In this document: positions 1 to 7,865 of the stretch, one piece after another
Position numbering within the stretch: the stretch's first letter is position 1
Layout: the number at the start of each line of letters is the position of its first letter
NCBI RefSeq assembly: GCF_001645125.1
Contig: NZ_LXKA01000055.1
Coordinates: forward strand, 100,615 to 164,614
Direction of reading: 5' to 3'
DNA: 64,000 nucleotides
DNA from: Paraburkholderia ginsengiterrae
GTDB taxonomy: Bacteria; Pseudomonadota; Gammaproteobacteria; Burkholderiales; Burkholderiaceae
Made by a program: the position numbers and the translations under genes
Notes under the pieces: model-generated
Seen by the model: only the letters and a program-made list of their open reading frames with translations
What the model was told of the DNA's origin: nothing
The model's database searches: none

Positions 1-1192
1 GCAGCATCACGATCGGCGCAATCGCGCCTTCAGCCAGATATTCGCCGATGGCTTCGTCGTGCCCGCCTTGCTTGCCCAGCAGATGCGGCACGAGACTTTG
101 TCCGTCGATCGAATCGGGCCACGCGCGCGGCTGATCGCCGCGTGCGAGTTCGACCAGCGTGGGCAGCAGATCGAGATGCGATACCGATGCCTGCACGCGA
201 TGCGCGTCGAATTGCTGCGGGGCATGCACGATCAGCGGCACACGGCAGCCGCCTTCAAAGAACGTCATCTTGTACCAGAGGCCGCGTTCGCCGAGCATCT
301 CGCCATGGTCGGACGTCACGACGATGACCGTGTCTTTGGCGAGTCCGGCTTGTTCGAGCGCTTCGAGTATCGCGCCGAACTGATCGTCGACGTAGGAGAT
401 CGCGCCGTAATAGGCACGGCGCGCGTTACGGATCTGCTGCTCGGTCGGCGGTGTGCGGTCGGTCTCGCAGACATGACGCAAGCGCTTCGAGTGCGGGTCG
501 GCGTCTTCGAGCGAATCGCGGAACACCGGCATGTCGATATCTTCGTCACGGTGCAGGTCCCAGTACTTCTGCGGAATCGCGTACGGATCGTGCGGATGCG
601 TTAGCGAGGCGACCATGCAGAACGGCCTGGCATCTTTGCCCGCGTGCCGTTCACGCGCGATATCGAAGAGCTTCTGGCGGGTGGTGAACGTCACTTCATC
701 GTCGAAGTCGAGCTGATTGGTCCGCACGCATGGGCCCGCATCGATCACCGAACTCATGTTGTGATACCAGGTGGGGCGTGCGCCGGCGTTGTTCCAGTCG
801 GGCGTCCAGCCGAAGTCGGCGGGATAGATGTCCGTGGTGAGCCGTTCTTCGAAACCGTGCAGTTGATCGGCGCCACAGAAATGCATCTTCCCGGACAGAA
901 TGGTGCGATAGCCTTCGGCGCGCAGATAGTGGGCGAACGTCAGCGTTTGCGACGGAAATTCCGCTGCGTTGTCGTAAGCGCCGATGGCGGACGGCAGCTT
1001 GCCCGACAAAAAGGAGAACCGCGAAGGCGCACACAGCGGACTCGCGCAATAGGCCGATTCGAATACCACGCCATGCTTCGCGAGCCGGTCGAGATTGGGG
1101 GTTTTCGTCAGACGGTGTCCGTACGCCGCCAACGCGAACGGAGTCATCTGGTCGGCCATCAAGATAAGAATATTCTTTTTGGTGTCAAGCAT
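1..1192 (-). CDS. betC: choline sulfatase (3' end cut by window edge)
   Basis: Hydrolyses choline-O-sulfate to choline and sulfate in the cytoplasm, the entry step of the pathway that fills much of this window. The translated N-terminus has the alkaline-phosphatase/sulfatase fold start, with metal-ligand Asp-Gln (MADQM, residues 12-16), and the C-x-P-S-R sulfatase signature at residues 54-58 (CAPSR), whose Cys is the one converted to formylglycine. Position 54 is also the usual place for this residue in choline sulfatases. About 397 codons are visible; the C-terminus lies beyond position 1. The start is the ATG at 1192. It is divergent from a LysR regulator, the usual arrangement for betC, and a 9-bp inverted repeat lies between them. 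Confidence 0.93.
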   Translation of the reverse strand, partial: MLDTKKNILILMADQMTPFALAAYGHRLTKTPNLDRLAKHGVVFESAYCASPLCAPSRFSFLSGKLPSAIGAYDNAAEFPSQTLTFAHYLRAEGYRTILSGKMHFCGADQLHGFEERLTTDIYPADFGWTPDWNNAGARPTWYHNMSSVIDAGPCVRTNQLDFDDEVTFTTRQKLFDIARERHAGKDARPFCMVASLTHPHDPYAIPQKYWDLHRDEDIDMPVFRDSLEDADPHSKRLRHVCETDRTPPTEQQIRNARRAYYGAISYVDDQFGAILEALEQAGLAKDTVIVVTSDHGEMLGERGLWYKMTFFEGGCRVPLIVHAPQQFDAHRVQASVSHLDLLPTLVELARGDQPRAWPDSIDGQSLVPHLLGKQGGHDEAIGEYLAEGAIAPIVML

Positions 1193-1294
1193 GGGAGCGT
1201 GCCTCGAATAGAATCGCAGGTGTCGGTGCGGGTGTCGCTGATGTGGTCAGCGCGATCGGGCAGCCCGCGGGTCATGTCCGTCATGAGCACCACT

Positions 1295-1329
1295 ATTGCC
1301 GTCCAATTCGCGACTGTGAAGACGGCAAT
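1295..1329. promoter_or_regulatory. candidate LysR operator between betC and its regulator
   Basis: Perfect 9-bp inverted repeat, ATTGCCGTC and GACGGCAAT, separated by 17 bases. It lies in the 163-bp divergent intergenic region, 26 bases upstream of the regulator ATG. Position and symmetry suit a LysR-family binding site controlling betC and autoregulation; this is inference. Confidence 0.4.
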
Positions 1330-1355
1330 TCGTTATGTGCCTATAAGGGGGCGTT

Positions 1356-2270
1356 ATGCCGAGGCAGGATCGCTTGCCGCCAATGCAGGCATTGACCATG
1401 TTCGAATCCGCGGCACGGCTGGCGAGCTTCACGGCGGCCGCGCGCGAATTGGGATCCACGCAGCCGGCGGTCAGCCAGCGCGTAGTGCAGCTTGAAGAGG
1501 CGCTCGGCGCGCCGCTGTTCGAACGCGGCCATCGCGGCGTCACGCTCACGGAAGACGGCGCGCGCCTTTTCGAGGCAGTGCGCCATGCGCTCGACACGAT
1601 TCGCGTCGCCACCGCCGAGATCCGCGCGCGCCGCACGCCGCAAACCCTCACCCTGTCCACCGATTTCGGCTTCGCCACTTATTGGCTGATGCCACGTCTG
1701 TCGCAGTTCAAGGCGCTGATGCCGGACGTCGACGTGAAGATCGTCACGTCGCAGAACGTGTTCGATGCCTCGCACGATGAAGCGGACATTGCCATTGCCT
1801 TCGGCGACGAACGCGCGGACTGGACCGCGCGCGGCGCGGTCAAACTCTTCCCGGAACGCGTCACGCCGGTGTGCAGTCCGGCATTTCTCGCCGCGCAGCC
1901 GTCGTTGTGCTCGCCCTCGGACTTGCTGAGCCTGCCGCTTCTGCATCTCGAACCGACTCATCCGGCGCGCTGGCTCTCATGGGCCGACTGGTTCGCCGCG
2001 CACGGGCTTGACGCGCCCGCCGCGCATGGCGGCATCACGTTCAACAGCTTCACGCTGGTGGCGCACGCGGCCATCATGGGCCAGGGTGTCGCGCTGGGCT
2101 GGGCGCCGCTGGTCGACGAACTCCTTGCGACCGGCCAACTCGTCGAACTGTTCGAGCCGCCGGTCGTCACCGAGCGCGGCTATCTGCTCGTCACGCAGCG
2201 CGCGGCCACACCGGCGGTGCACGCCTTTCGCCAATGGCTGCTCGGTGAATGCGGACTCGACACCGAATGA
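1356..2270 (+). CDS. LysR-family regulator, probable choline-sulfate utilisation regulator
   Basis: A 304-residue LysR-type transcriptional regulator. The N-terminal winged helix-turn-helix spans about residues 10-70 (ARELGSTQPAVSQRV, then a wing ending LFERGHRGVTLTEDG). The rest is a periplasmic-binding-protein-like effector domain. It is transcribed divergently from betC, and in Burkholderiaceae and rhizobia a LysR gene beside betC is the regular arrangement, so control of choline-O-sulfate use is the best guess. The effector is unknown; choline or choline sulfate is plausible. The overall look also resembles GcvA-type regulators, so the assignment rests on context. Confidence 0.85.
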   Translation: MPRQDRLPPMQALTMFESAARLASFTAAARELGSTQPAVSQRVVQLEEALGAPLFERGHRGVTLTEDGARLFEAVRHALDTIRVATAEIRARRTPQTLTLSTDFGFATYWLMPRLSQFKALMPDVDVKIVTSQNVFDASHDEADIAIAFGDERADWTARGAVKLFPERVTPVCSPAFLAAQPSLCSPSDLLSLPLLHLEPTHPARWLSWADWFAAHGLDAPAAHGGITFNSFTLVAHAAIMGQGVALGWAPLVDELLATGQLVELFEPPVVTERGYLLVTQRAATPAVHAFRQWLLGECGLDTE

Positions 2271-2408
2271 GCCACGGGCCGCACGTCTGACGCTCCCGTT
2301 CCAGCGCGACGGCGGTTAGCTTCTATCCGTGTGTCCCGCCGATTTGCTCTACTGCGAAGATGCATGCCGCGCCCCGTGGCATGGCCCTATCGTTTATGTG
2401 GAGAGTCC

Positions 2409-3284
2409 ATGTCCGCCGATTCCCGTCCCGATCAACTGGTTCTTACCGTTGCGTGCCCTAGCGCGGCGGGCCAGGTTGCCGCCGTTGTCGGCTTTCTCGA
2501 CCGGCATCATTGCTATATCGACGAACTGACCGTATTCGACGATGACCTCAGCGAACGCTTCTTCGTGCGCTGCGTTTTTCACGGCGTGGACGGCAACGAG
2601 ACGCTGCACAGTGCGGCGCTCAAGCGCGAATTCGAGCCGATTGCCGAGCGCTTTCGCATGACATGGGCGATGCACGATGTCGGCACGCGCCCGAAAGTCC
2701 TGATCATGGTGTCGAAGCTCGAACACTGTCTCGCCGACCTGCTGTTCCGCTGGCGCATGGGCGAGCTGAAGATGGATATTGTCGGCATCGGCTCGAATCA
2801 TCGCGATCTCGAGCCGTTGGCTCAGCAGCACGGCCTGCCGTTTCATCATCTGCCGATCACAGCCGAGACGAAACCGCAGCAGGAAGCGCGTCTGCTCGAT
2901 CTGTTCGAAACATCGGGGGCGGAGTTGATGATTCTCGCGCGCTACATGCAGATTCTGTCCGGTGCGACGAGCCGCTCGCTGGCGGCGCGCGCGATCAATA
3001 TCCACCATTCGTTTCTGCCCGGCTTCAAGGGCGCCAAACCGTATCATCAGGCGCATGCGCGCGGCGTCAAACTGATCGGCGCCACGGCGCATTTCGTCAC
3101 CGACGATCTAGATGAAGGGCCGATCATCGAGCAGGTTGTGGAGCGCGTCGATCATTCATATAGCCCGGAGAGGTTGCTTGCAACCGGGCGCGATGTCGAG
3201 TGCATCACGCTGGCGCGGGCGGTGAAGGCGTTTATTGAACGGCGGGTGTTTATTAATGGAGATCGGACTGTGGTGCTGCAGTAA
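2409..3284 (+). CDS. purU: formyltetrahydrofolate deformylase
   Basis: Hydrolyses 10-formyl-tetrahydrofolate to formate and tetrahydrofolate. The product has 291 residues, with an N-terminal ACT domain (about residues 8-85, beginning LVLTVACPSAAGQ) and a C-terminal formyltransferase fold with the conserved INIHHSFLPGF segment and DEGPIIEQ, which hold the catalytic Asn, His and Asp. The ATG at 2409 is preceded by GGAG at good spacing, so I prefer it to upstream in-frame codons. In this neighbourhood the enzyme fits as a one-carbon sink: sarcosine oxidase makes methylene-tetrahydrofolate from the betaine methyl groups, and PurU regenerates free folate and releases formate. A strong terminator follows the stop codon. 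Confidence 0.93.
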   Translation: MSADSRPDQLVLTVACPSAAGQVAAVVGFLDRHHCYIDELTVFDDDLSERFFVRCVFHGVDGNETLHSAALKREFEPIAERFRMTWAMHDVGTRPKVLIMVSKLEHCLADLLFRWRMGELKMDIVGIGSNHRDLEPLAQQHGLPFHHLPITAETKPQQEARLLDLFETSGAELMILARYMQILSGATSRSLAARAINIHHSFLPGFKGAKPYHQAHARGVKLIGATAHFVTDDLDEGPIIEQVVERVDHSYSPERLLATGRDVECITLARAVKAFIERRVFINGDRTVVLQ

Positions 3285-3286
3285 AC

Positions 3287-3318
3287 GAAAACGCCGCTCG
3301 AAAGCGGCGTTTTCTTTG
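3287..3318 (+). terminator. rho-independent terminator after purU
   Basis: Perfect 12-bp stem (GAAAACGCCGCT and its complement, 3287-3298 with 3303-3314), CGAA loop, flanked by A- and T-rich ends. It starts three bases after the purU stop codon. Confidence 0.85.
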
Positions 3319-3329
3319 AATGTTTGATC

Positions 3330-3354
3330 ATTGCCGCTTCCTCAAAGCGGCAAT
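3330..3354. terminator. hairpin between convergent purU and betaine-binding gene
   Basis: Perfect 10-bp stem ATTGCCGCTT/AAGCGGCAAT with a 5-base loop, just downstream of the end of the minus-strand ten-gene run. It has no T-tract on the minus strand, so it may stabilise the transcript end rather than act as a strict intrinsic terminator. Confidence 0.5.
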
Positions 3355-3375
3355 GCCTTCACACGAACAGCAGCA

Positions 3376-4233
3376 TCACTTCACCCAGCTATCCACGCGA
3401 TCCCCATGCGCGGTGATCCACGCATCGGCGGCGGCGGTCGGCTTTTCGCCGTTTTGCGTGGCCAGCATCACGCTGTCGATCTCACCCGGTTTCCACTGAA
3501 ACTTCTTCAGAAACGCGACCACGGTCGGCGCCTTCTTTTCCAGCTCCGGATTCACGACGCTATCCACGTGCTCCGATTCGCCAAAAACCTTCTTCGGATC
3601 GTCGAGGAATTTGAGCTTGTACTTCGCGAACATCCAGTGCGGCTTCCAGCCCGTCACGATGATCGGCTTGCTCGCAGCTTCCGAACGCGCCAGTTCCGCG
3701 GTCATCGCGCTGCCTGAACTCGGCATCAACTGGTAGTCGAGTCCGTAAGCCTTGATCGCCTCGCTGGTTTTCTGCATCACGCCCGCACCCGCGTCGATGC
3801 CGACAATGCGTGCGCCGAACTCCGCCTTCTTCGCTTGGAGATCGCCCACGCTCGTCACGTCGACGTTCTCCGGCACGATCAGGCCGATCTTCGCATCATT
3901 GAAGTTCGGGCCAAGATCGACCACCTTGTCCTTGAAGTTGTTCCAGTAGGCCCCGTGCGTGACCGGCAGCCACGCGGACAGCGTCGCGTCGAGGTCGCCG
4001 CGCGCCACGCCCTGCCACATCACGCCGGCCGCGACCGGCACGAGTTGCACCTGATAGCCGAGGCGCTTTTCAATCACGCGCGCGGCCACGTTCGAAGTCG
4101 CCACGCTGTCGTCCCAGCCTTCCACGTAGCCGATCTTGATGGTCGGCTTGGTATCGGCCGACACACTCACGCTGCTGGCCGCAAGCGCCGCGCTCAAGGC
4201 GCTCAATACGAATATCTTCCTGATCAGTCTCAT
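3376..4233 (-). CDS. glycine betaine-type ABC transporter substrate-binding protein (orphan)
   Basis: A 285-residue periplasmic binding protein of the OpuAC/ProX-like family. It has a signal peptide at residues 1-27 (hydrophobic core VLSALSAALAASSVS) followed by a Trp/Tyr-rich ligand region (GYVEGWDDS, SAWLPVTHGAYW, GWKPHWMF) of the kind that forms an aromatic box around a trimethylammonium group. The ATG at 4233 has GGGAG upstream and is preferred to the GTG at 4239. No permease or ATPase is adjacent. In Pseudomonas, stand-alone binding proteins such as CaiX and BetX deliver ligands to the shared CbcWV core, so this protein could feed the ChoWV system at 43.5-45.6 kb. It is the last gene of the glyA-to-gbcB run, 154 bases after gbcB. 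The exact ligand (betaine, choline or carnitine) cannot be read from sequence. Confidence 0.85.
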   Translation of the reverse strand: MRLIRKIFVLSALSAALAASSVSVSADTKPTIKIGYVEGWDDSVATSNVAARVIEKRLGYQVQLVPVAAGVMWQGVARGDLDATLSAWLPVTHGAYWNNFKDKVVDLGPNFNDAKIGLIVPENVDVTSVGDLQAKKAEFGARIVGIDAGAGVMQKTSEAIKAYGLDYQLMPSSGSAMTAELARSEAASKPIIVTGWKPHWMFAKYKLKFLDDPKKVFGESEHVDSVVNPELEKKAPTVVAFLKKFQWKPGEIDSVMLATQNGEKPTAAADAWITAHGDRVDSWVK

Positions 4234-4387
4234 CGCCACTCTCCCGTTTGCCCGCCTGCCTGTTTGCCGTCAAAAACAACCCATTGCGCATTTAGAATCG
4301 CCAGCCAGAATTGCCGGGTAACGTTGTTTTCCGACATCCAGTTGTCCGCGCGCGACCTTGCATGCCGGCACGGCCGCGCCTCTCGTC

Positions 4388-5656
4388 TTACTTATCGACG
4401 ACGAGATCGGTCAACGGCTTGCTGCAGCACAGCAGCACCATGCCCTGATCAATCTCACGCTGGCGGATGCCGCCGGCGTGCTTCATCGCGACTTCGCCCG
4501 ACACCAGCTTGACCTTGCACGTGCCGCACATGCCTTGCGTGCACGACGCCGGAAGCCGTACGCCGGCTTTCTTCGCGGCGTCGAGCACGTGCTGGCCACT
4601 GCCGCATTCGATCTCGCGGTTGCTTTTGGCGAAGCTCACCTTGAAGCGGGTTTCGGTTTCAACCGGCACAACAGAGGGCGCGAATCCGGGCGCTTCGGTT
4701 TCCCGAGCCTCACCGAAGCTGTCCGCTGTTGCCGGCGCGCTCGCATCAGCGCTAACGTTAGCGTTCGGCAACGCATCCGCCACGTGCGCAATGCTCAAGG
4801 GCGCAGCCACCTCACTGACGGATCCGAACGAGAAGCTTTCCTCGTGATAGTGACGGCGATCGAACCCGCCCTCATCCAGCAGATTGCGCACGGCTTGCAT
4901 ATACGGTGCCGGACCGCAGGTGAAAATCTCCCGCTCCAGAAAGTCCGGTGCGATCAGCTTGAGCAGAGGCAGCGTCAGAAACCCGGTCACGCCGGGCCAA
5001 TTGGTGCGCGCTCCAAGCCGTTCACAAACGAACGCAGTACGGAAATGAGCCTGATTCGACGCAATCAGATCGAGCTCGCGCGCGAAGATGATGTCGTCCG
5101 GCGTGCGGGCACTGTGCACGAACACGATGTCGCTGTCTTCGCCGAGTTCGTGATGCGCGCGGCTCATCGACATCAGCGGCGTAATGCCAGAACCGGCCGA
5201 CAGGAAAAGAAACTTGCGCGCCGGATGCCGCGCGCAGGTGAACTCGCCCGCAGGCCCAAGCACGCGCACCTCGGCACCGGCATGCAGATGGTCGTGCAGC
5301 CAGTTCGAGACCTTGCCGCCCGGCACGCGCTTCACCGTGATCGAGATCGTATGCGGACGCGTCGGCGGCGACGAGATCGTATAGCAGCGATTGACCGGCT
5401 CGCCGTCTATCTCGAGCTCCAGCGTAATGAACTGCCCCGGCTCGAACACGAACGCCCTTTCAGACGGCGCGCGAAAGAAAAAGCTCTTCACGTCGTGCGT
5501 TTCCTGCCGCACCTGGCAGCACACCAGCGTCTCGTCCGTATCGCTATTCCAGCGCGCCGGCAGCGCCTCCCAGAACTGTGGCCGCGTGACGCGGCTGGCA
5601 GCGTGGTCCGAAGCCAGCTCGGGGCTGAGATGAAGCGTCGCCTGATCGCGCATCAT
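4388..5656 (-). CDS. gbcB: glycine betaine demethylase, reductase subunit
   Basis: Passes electrons from NAD(P)H to the Rieske oxygenase GbcA for glycine betaine demethylation. The product has 422 residues. A flavin domain carries the RxY[ST] motif (RCYTISS, 90-96), an NAD-binding domain has FLSAGSGITP at 151-160, and a C-terminal plant-type 2Fe-2S ferredoxin domain has Cys372, Cys377, Cys380 and Cys410. Between the reductase and ferredoxin domains lies a low-complexity linker rich in Ala, Ser and Glu (about 280-335), which makes this copy longer than I expect for the family. Tandem ATGs open the gene behind a GGGAGA. It is 33 bases downstream of gbcA and clearly co-transcribed. Confidence 0.93.
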   Translation of the reverse strand: MMRDQATLHLSPELASDHAASRVTRPQFWEALPARWNSDTDETLVCCQVRQETHDVKSFFFRAPSERAFVFEPGQFITLELEIDGEPVNRCYTISSPPTRPHTISITVKRVPGGKVSNWLHDHLHAGAEVRVLGPAGEFTCARHPARKFLFLSAGSGITPLMSMSRAHHELGEDSDIVFVHSARTPDDIIFARELDLIASNQAHFRTAFVCERLGARTNWPGVTGFLTLPLLKLIAPDFLEREIFTCGPAPYMQAVRNLLDEGGFDRRHYHEESFSFGSVSEVAAPLSIAHVADALPNANVSADASAPATADSFGEARETEAPGFAPSVVPVETETRFKVSFAKSNREIECGSGQHVLDAAKKAGVRLPASCTQGMCGTCKVKLVSGEVAMKHAGGIRQREIDQGMVLLCCSKPLTDLVVDK

Positions 5657-5689
5657 TGATTTCTCCCGCTCCTGATTGCGCTTGTGCGC

Positions 5690-7003
5690 TTAGCGCATGA
5701 AGGACACGACTTTTTCGCCGTGCGAAGCCGGCGCGGTGTCGCCGGCTTCCTCGTTTTGGGGGGCATTGCTGTAATCCGCCATGCGGCCGATGTACCACTC
5801 GCAGAACTTCTCCACGAGACCTTCCGTGAACGGCGAATACGGACCCGGCTCATAGGCGCTGCTGTTTGCGCCACGTTGCGAATACTCGACGAGTGCGCGG
5901 TCCTGGTCGTTCGTGGCGCGCCACACGGCCGTCAGATTGTTCACGTCGTAGTCGATGCCTTCACGCGCGTCCTTGTGCACGAGCCATTTGGTGCGCACCA
6001 GCGTCTTGCCCGCCGACAGCGGGATGACGGAGAAGCTGACAATATGGTCGCTCATGAAGTGGTGCCACGAATTCGGCTGCGTCCAGAACGACAGGCCGCC
6101 GAGATCGGCCTGCTCGAAACCGCCGAGCAGCTTCTTAGATGCCACTTTCGCGTCGAGCGTCTGCGACTCGCCGTCGCGATCGAGCGGCAACCGTTGCGTG
6201 CGGAAACCCGTGACCAGATCGGCGAGCCGTTCGATTTCCGCCGATGGCAGGTTCATCGCCTCCCATTGCGCGGTGCGGCGCACCACCGTCTCTTCGAAAG
6301 CCGCCATGCCTTCTTCGTTAGCAGGCGTGCGTTGATAGCCGAAGCCGTATTCGTAGAGCGAAATGGTCAGTTCGGGATGGTTCGCGACGCAGTGATAGCA
6401 CTCGCGATTGTTCTCCATCGTGAGCTTCCAGTTGCCTTCTTCGATAATGTCGATCGAAGCGGCGATCTTGCAGCCGGCCAGATCGTGCGGCAGCAGATAC
6501 GGCTCCATCGCGGCGCGCATCACGCCGAAGTCGGTGGGCGGATGCTCCGCGAGGCAAATGAAAATGAGGCCCGCGAGATTCTCGACGTGCACCGCCTTCA
6601 GGCTGTGCTTGCAACGGTCGAACTGATCGCCCATGTGCTCGGCGAACATCAGATCGCCGTTCAGGTTATAGGTCCAGCTATGGTACGGACAGACGATATT
6701 GCCGAGCGAGCCTTTGTCGGTATTGCACAGGCGCGAGCCGCGATGGCGGCAGACGTTATGAAACGCCCTCACTTGCATGTCGTCGTCGCGCACGATCAGG
6801 ATCGAGTCGTGGCCGAGTTCCACCGTGATGTAGTCGCCCGGTTCCGGCACGTCCGGCTCCACCGCGACCTGAATCCAGTGCTGCCGGAAGATCGCCTCCA
6901 TGTCGAGCGCGAAAATGTCTTCGCTCGTATAGAACGGCGCTTCGAGGGTGTGATCCTTCTTACGGCGTTCGATCATTGCGCGAACGTCTGCCGAAACTTT
7001 CAT
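5690..7003 (-). CDS. gbcA: glycine betaine demethylase, Rieske oxygenase subunit
   Basis: Oxygenates one methyl group of glycine betaine, giving dimethylglycine and formaldehyde. The product has 437 residues. The N-terminal Rieske domain has C-x-H-x17-C-x2-H (Cys85, His87, Cys105, His108), and the ring-hydroxylase catalytic domain includes NNRECYHCVANHPELT, the segment holding mononuclear-iron histidines. Length and motifs match GbcA. It sits between etfB and gbcB. The 73-base gap upstream contains a 7-bp inverted repeat CTGGCGC/GCGCCAG at 7028-7042, which could be an internal regulatory or processing site. Confidence 0.94.
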   Translation of the reverse strand: MKVSADVRAMIERRKKDHTLEAPFYTSEDIFALDMEAIFRQHWIQVAVEPDVPEPGDYITVELGHDSILIVRDDDMQVRAFHNVCRHRGSRLCNTDKGSLGNIVCPYHSWTYNLNGDLMFAEHMGDQFDRCKHSLKAVHVENLAGLIFICLAEHPPTDFGVMRAAMEPYLLPHDLAGCKIAASIDIIEEGNWKLTMENNRECYHCVANHPELTISLYEYGFGYQRTPANEEGMAAFEETVVRRTAQWEAMNLPSAEIERLADLVTGFRTQRLPLDRDGESQTLDAKVASKKLLGGFEQADLGGLSFWTQPNSWHHFMSDHIVSFSVIPLSAGKTLVRTKWLVHKDAREGIDYDVNNLTAVWRATNDQDRALVEYSQRGANSSAYEPGPYSPFTEGLVEKFCEWYIGRMADYSNAPQNEEAGDTAPASHGEKVVSFMR

Positions 7004-7076
7004 TGTGTGCTCCGTTGCATGTCACGTCTGGCGCCGCGCCAGGCCCTCCTGGTCGCATGCTGGCCCGAACCGGAAA

Positions 7077-7865
7077 TCAGTAATCCACGAGTTGATGCTC
7101 GCGCAAATACGCGAGTATCACTTGTGCTTTTTCGACGGAACTCCCTTCAATTACGACGCTGCCGCCACGGCTTTCGGTGGTGGTGGCCGAGAGCATGCGG
7201 GCGTGGCCGGAGCGCTTTTCGGCGGCGGCGAGACGCACCGGTTTGGCGGTGACCGGACTGACTGTCCAGGCGAGGTCGTCGGGGCGGTTCGCGGTCTGTG
7301 TGGCTTGCGTGGCGACCGGGCGGATCGTGCCTTCGCGCAAGCGGGCATAGGCGTACGTCGGCGCGGCATTGGCCAGCGGATGCACGGCAATCAGCGCGGG
7401 CAACTGCACTTCCACGCGGCGGCGCAAGCCTTTTGGCATGAACTGGCGAACCTGTGCGCCGCCGTCGCTCAGCGTCACATCGACGGCGGCGCCGACCAGC
7501 GGCATATTCAACGCGTTGGCGACGCGATACGGCAGCATGCCGCTGTCGAACGCGCCTTCCGCACGGGTGCCCGTCAGAACGAGGTCGTAGCCGCGCAGGC
7601 GGGCGGCCAGCAGCGCTGCGGTGTCGGCTTGCAGGTCAGGCGTTGCGGCTGCGATCTCCAGGACTTCCACCGAGCCCGCGCCTAACGCGAGGTAGTCCTT
7701 CAACGCGGGGTTGGAGGGATCGCCCGCGTGCAGCACGTCGAGCGTCGCGTGGTGGGTTCTGGCGAGCGAGAGCGCCATGGTCAGCGCGGCCGCGTCGTTG
7801 CGGCTGTAGCGCGCGGTGCCGCTCACCGGATGACGCCCCACGGAAACCAGCACGGCGATTTTCAT
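7077..7865 (-). CDS. etfB: electron transfer flavoprotein beta subunit, dimethylglycine demethylase partner
   Basis: A 262-residue ETF beta-type protein (opening KIAVLVSVGRHP, with VEVLEIA and LVLTGTRAEG in the nucleotide-binding fold). With EtfA it takes electrons from the DgcAB demethylase. Its ATG overlaps the etfA stop by four bases (7862-7865), so translation is coupled. This ETF pair is pathway-specific in gamma- and betaproteobacteria that degrade glycine betaine. It is divergent from housekeeping EtfB, so automated annotation may miss it. Confidence 0.85.
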   Translation of the reverse strand: MKIAVLVSVGRHPVSGTARYSRNDAAALTMALSLARTHHATLDVLHAGDPSNPALKDYLALGAGSVEVLEIAAATPDLQADTAALLAARLRGYDLVLTGTRAEGAFDSGMLPYRVANALNMPLVGAAVDVTLSDGGAQVRQFMPKGLRRRVEVQLPALIAVHPLANAAPTYAYARLREGTIRPVATQATQTANRPDDLAWTVSPVTAKPVRLAAAEKRSGHARMLSATTTESRGGSVVIEGSSVEKAQVILAYLREHQLVDY

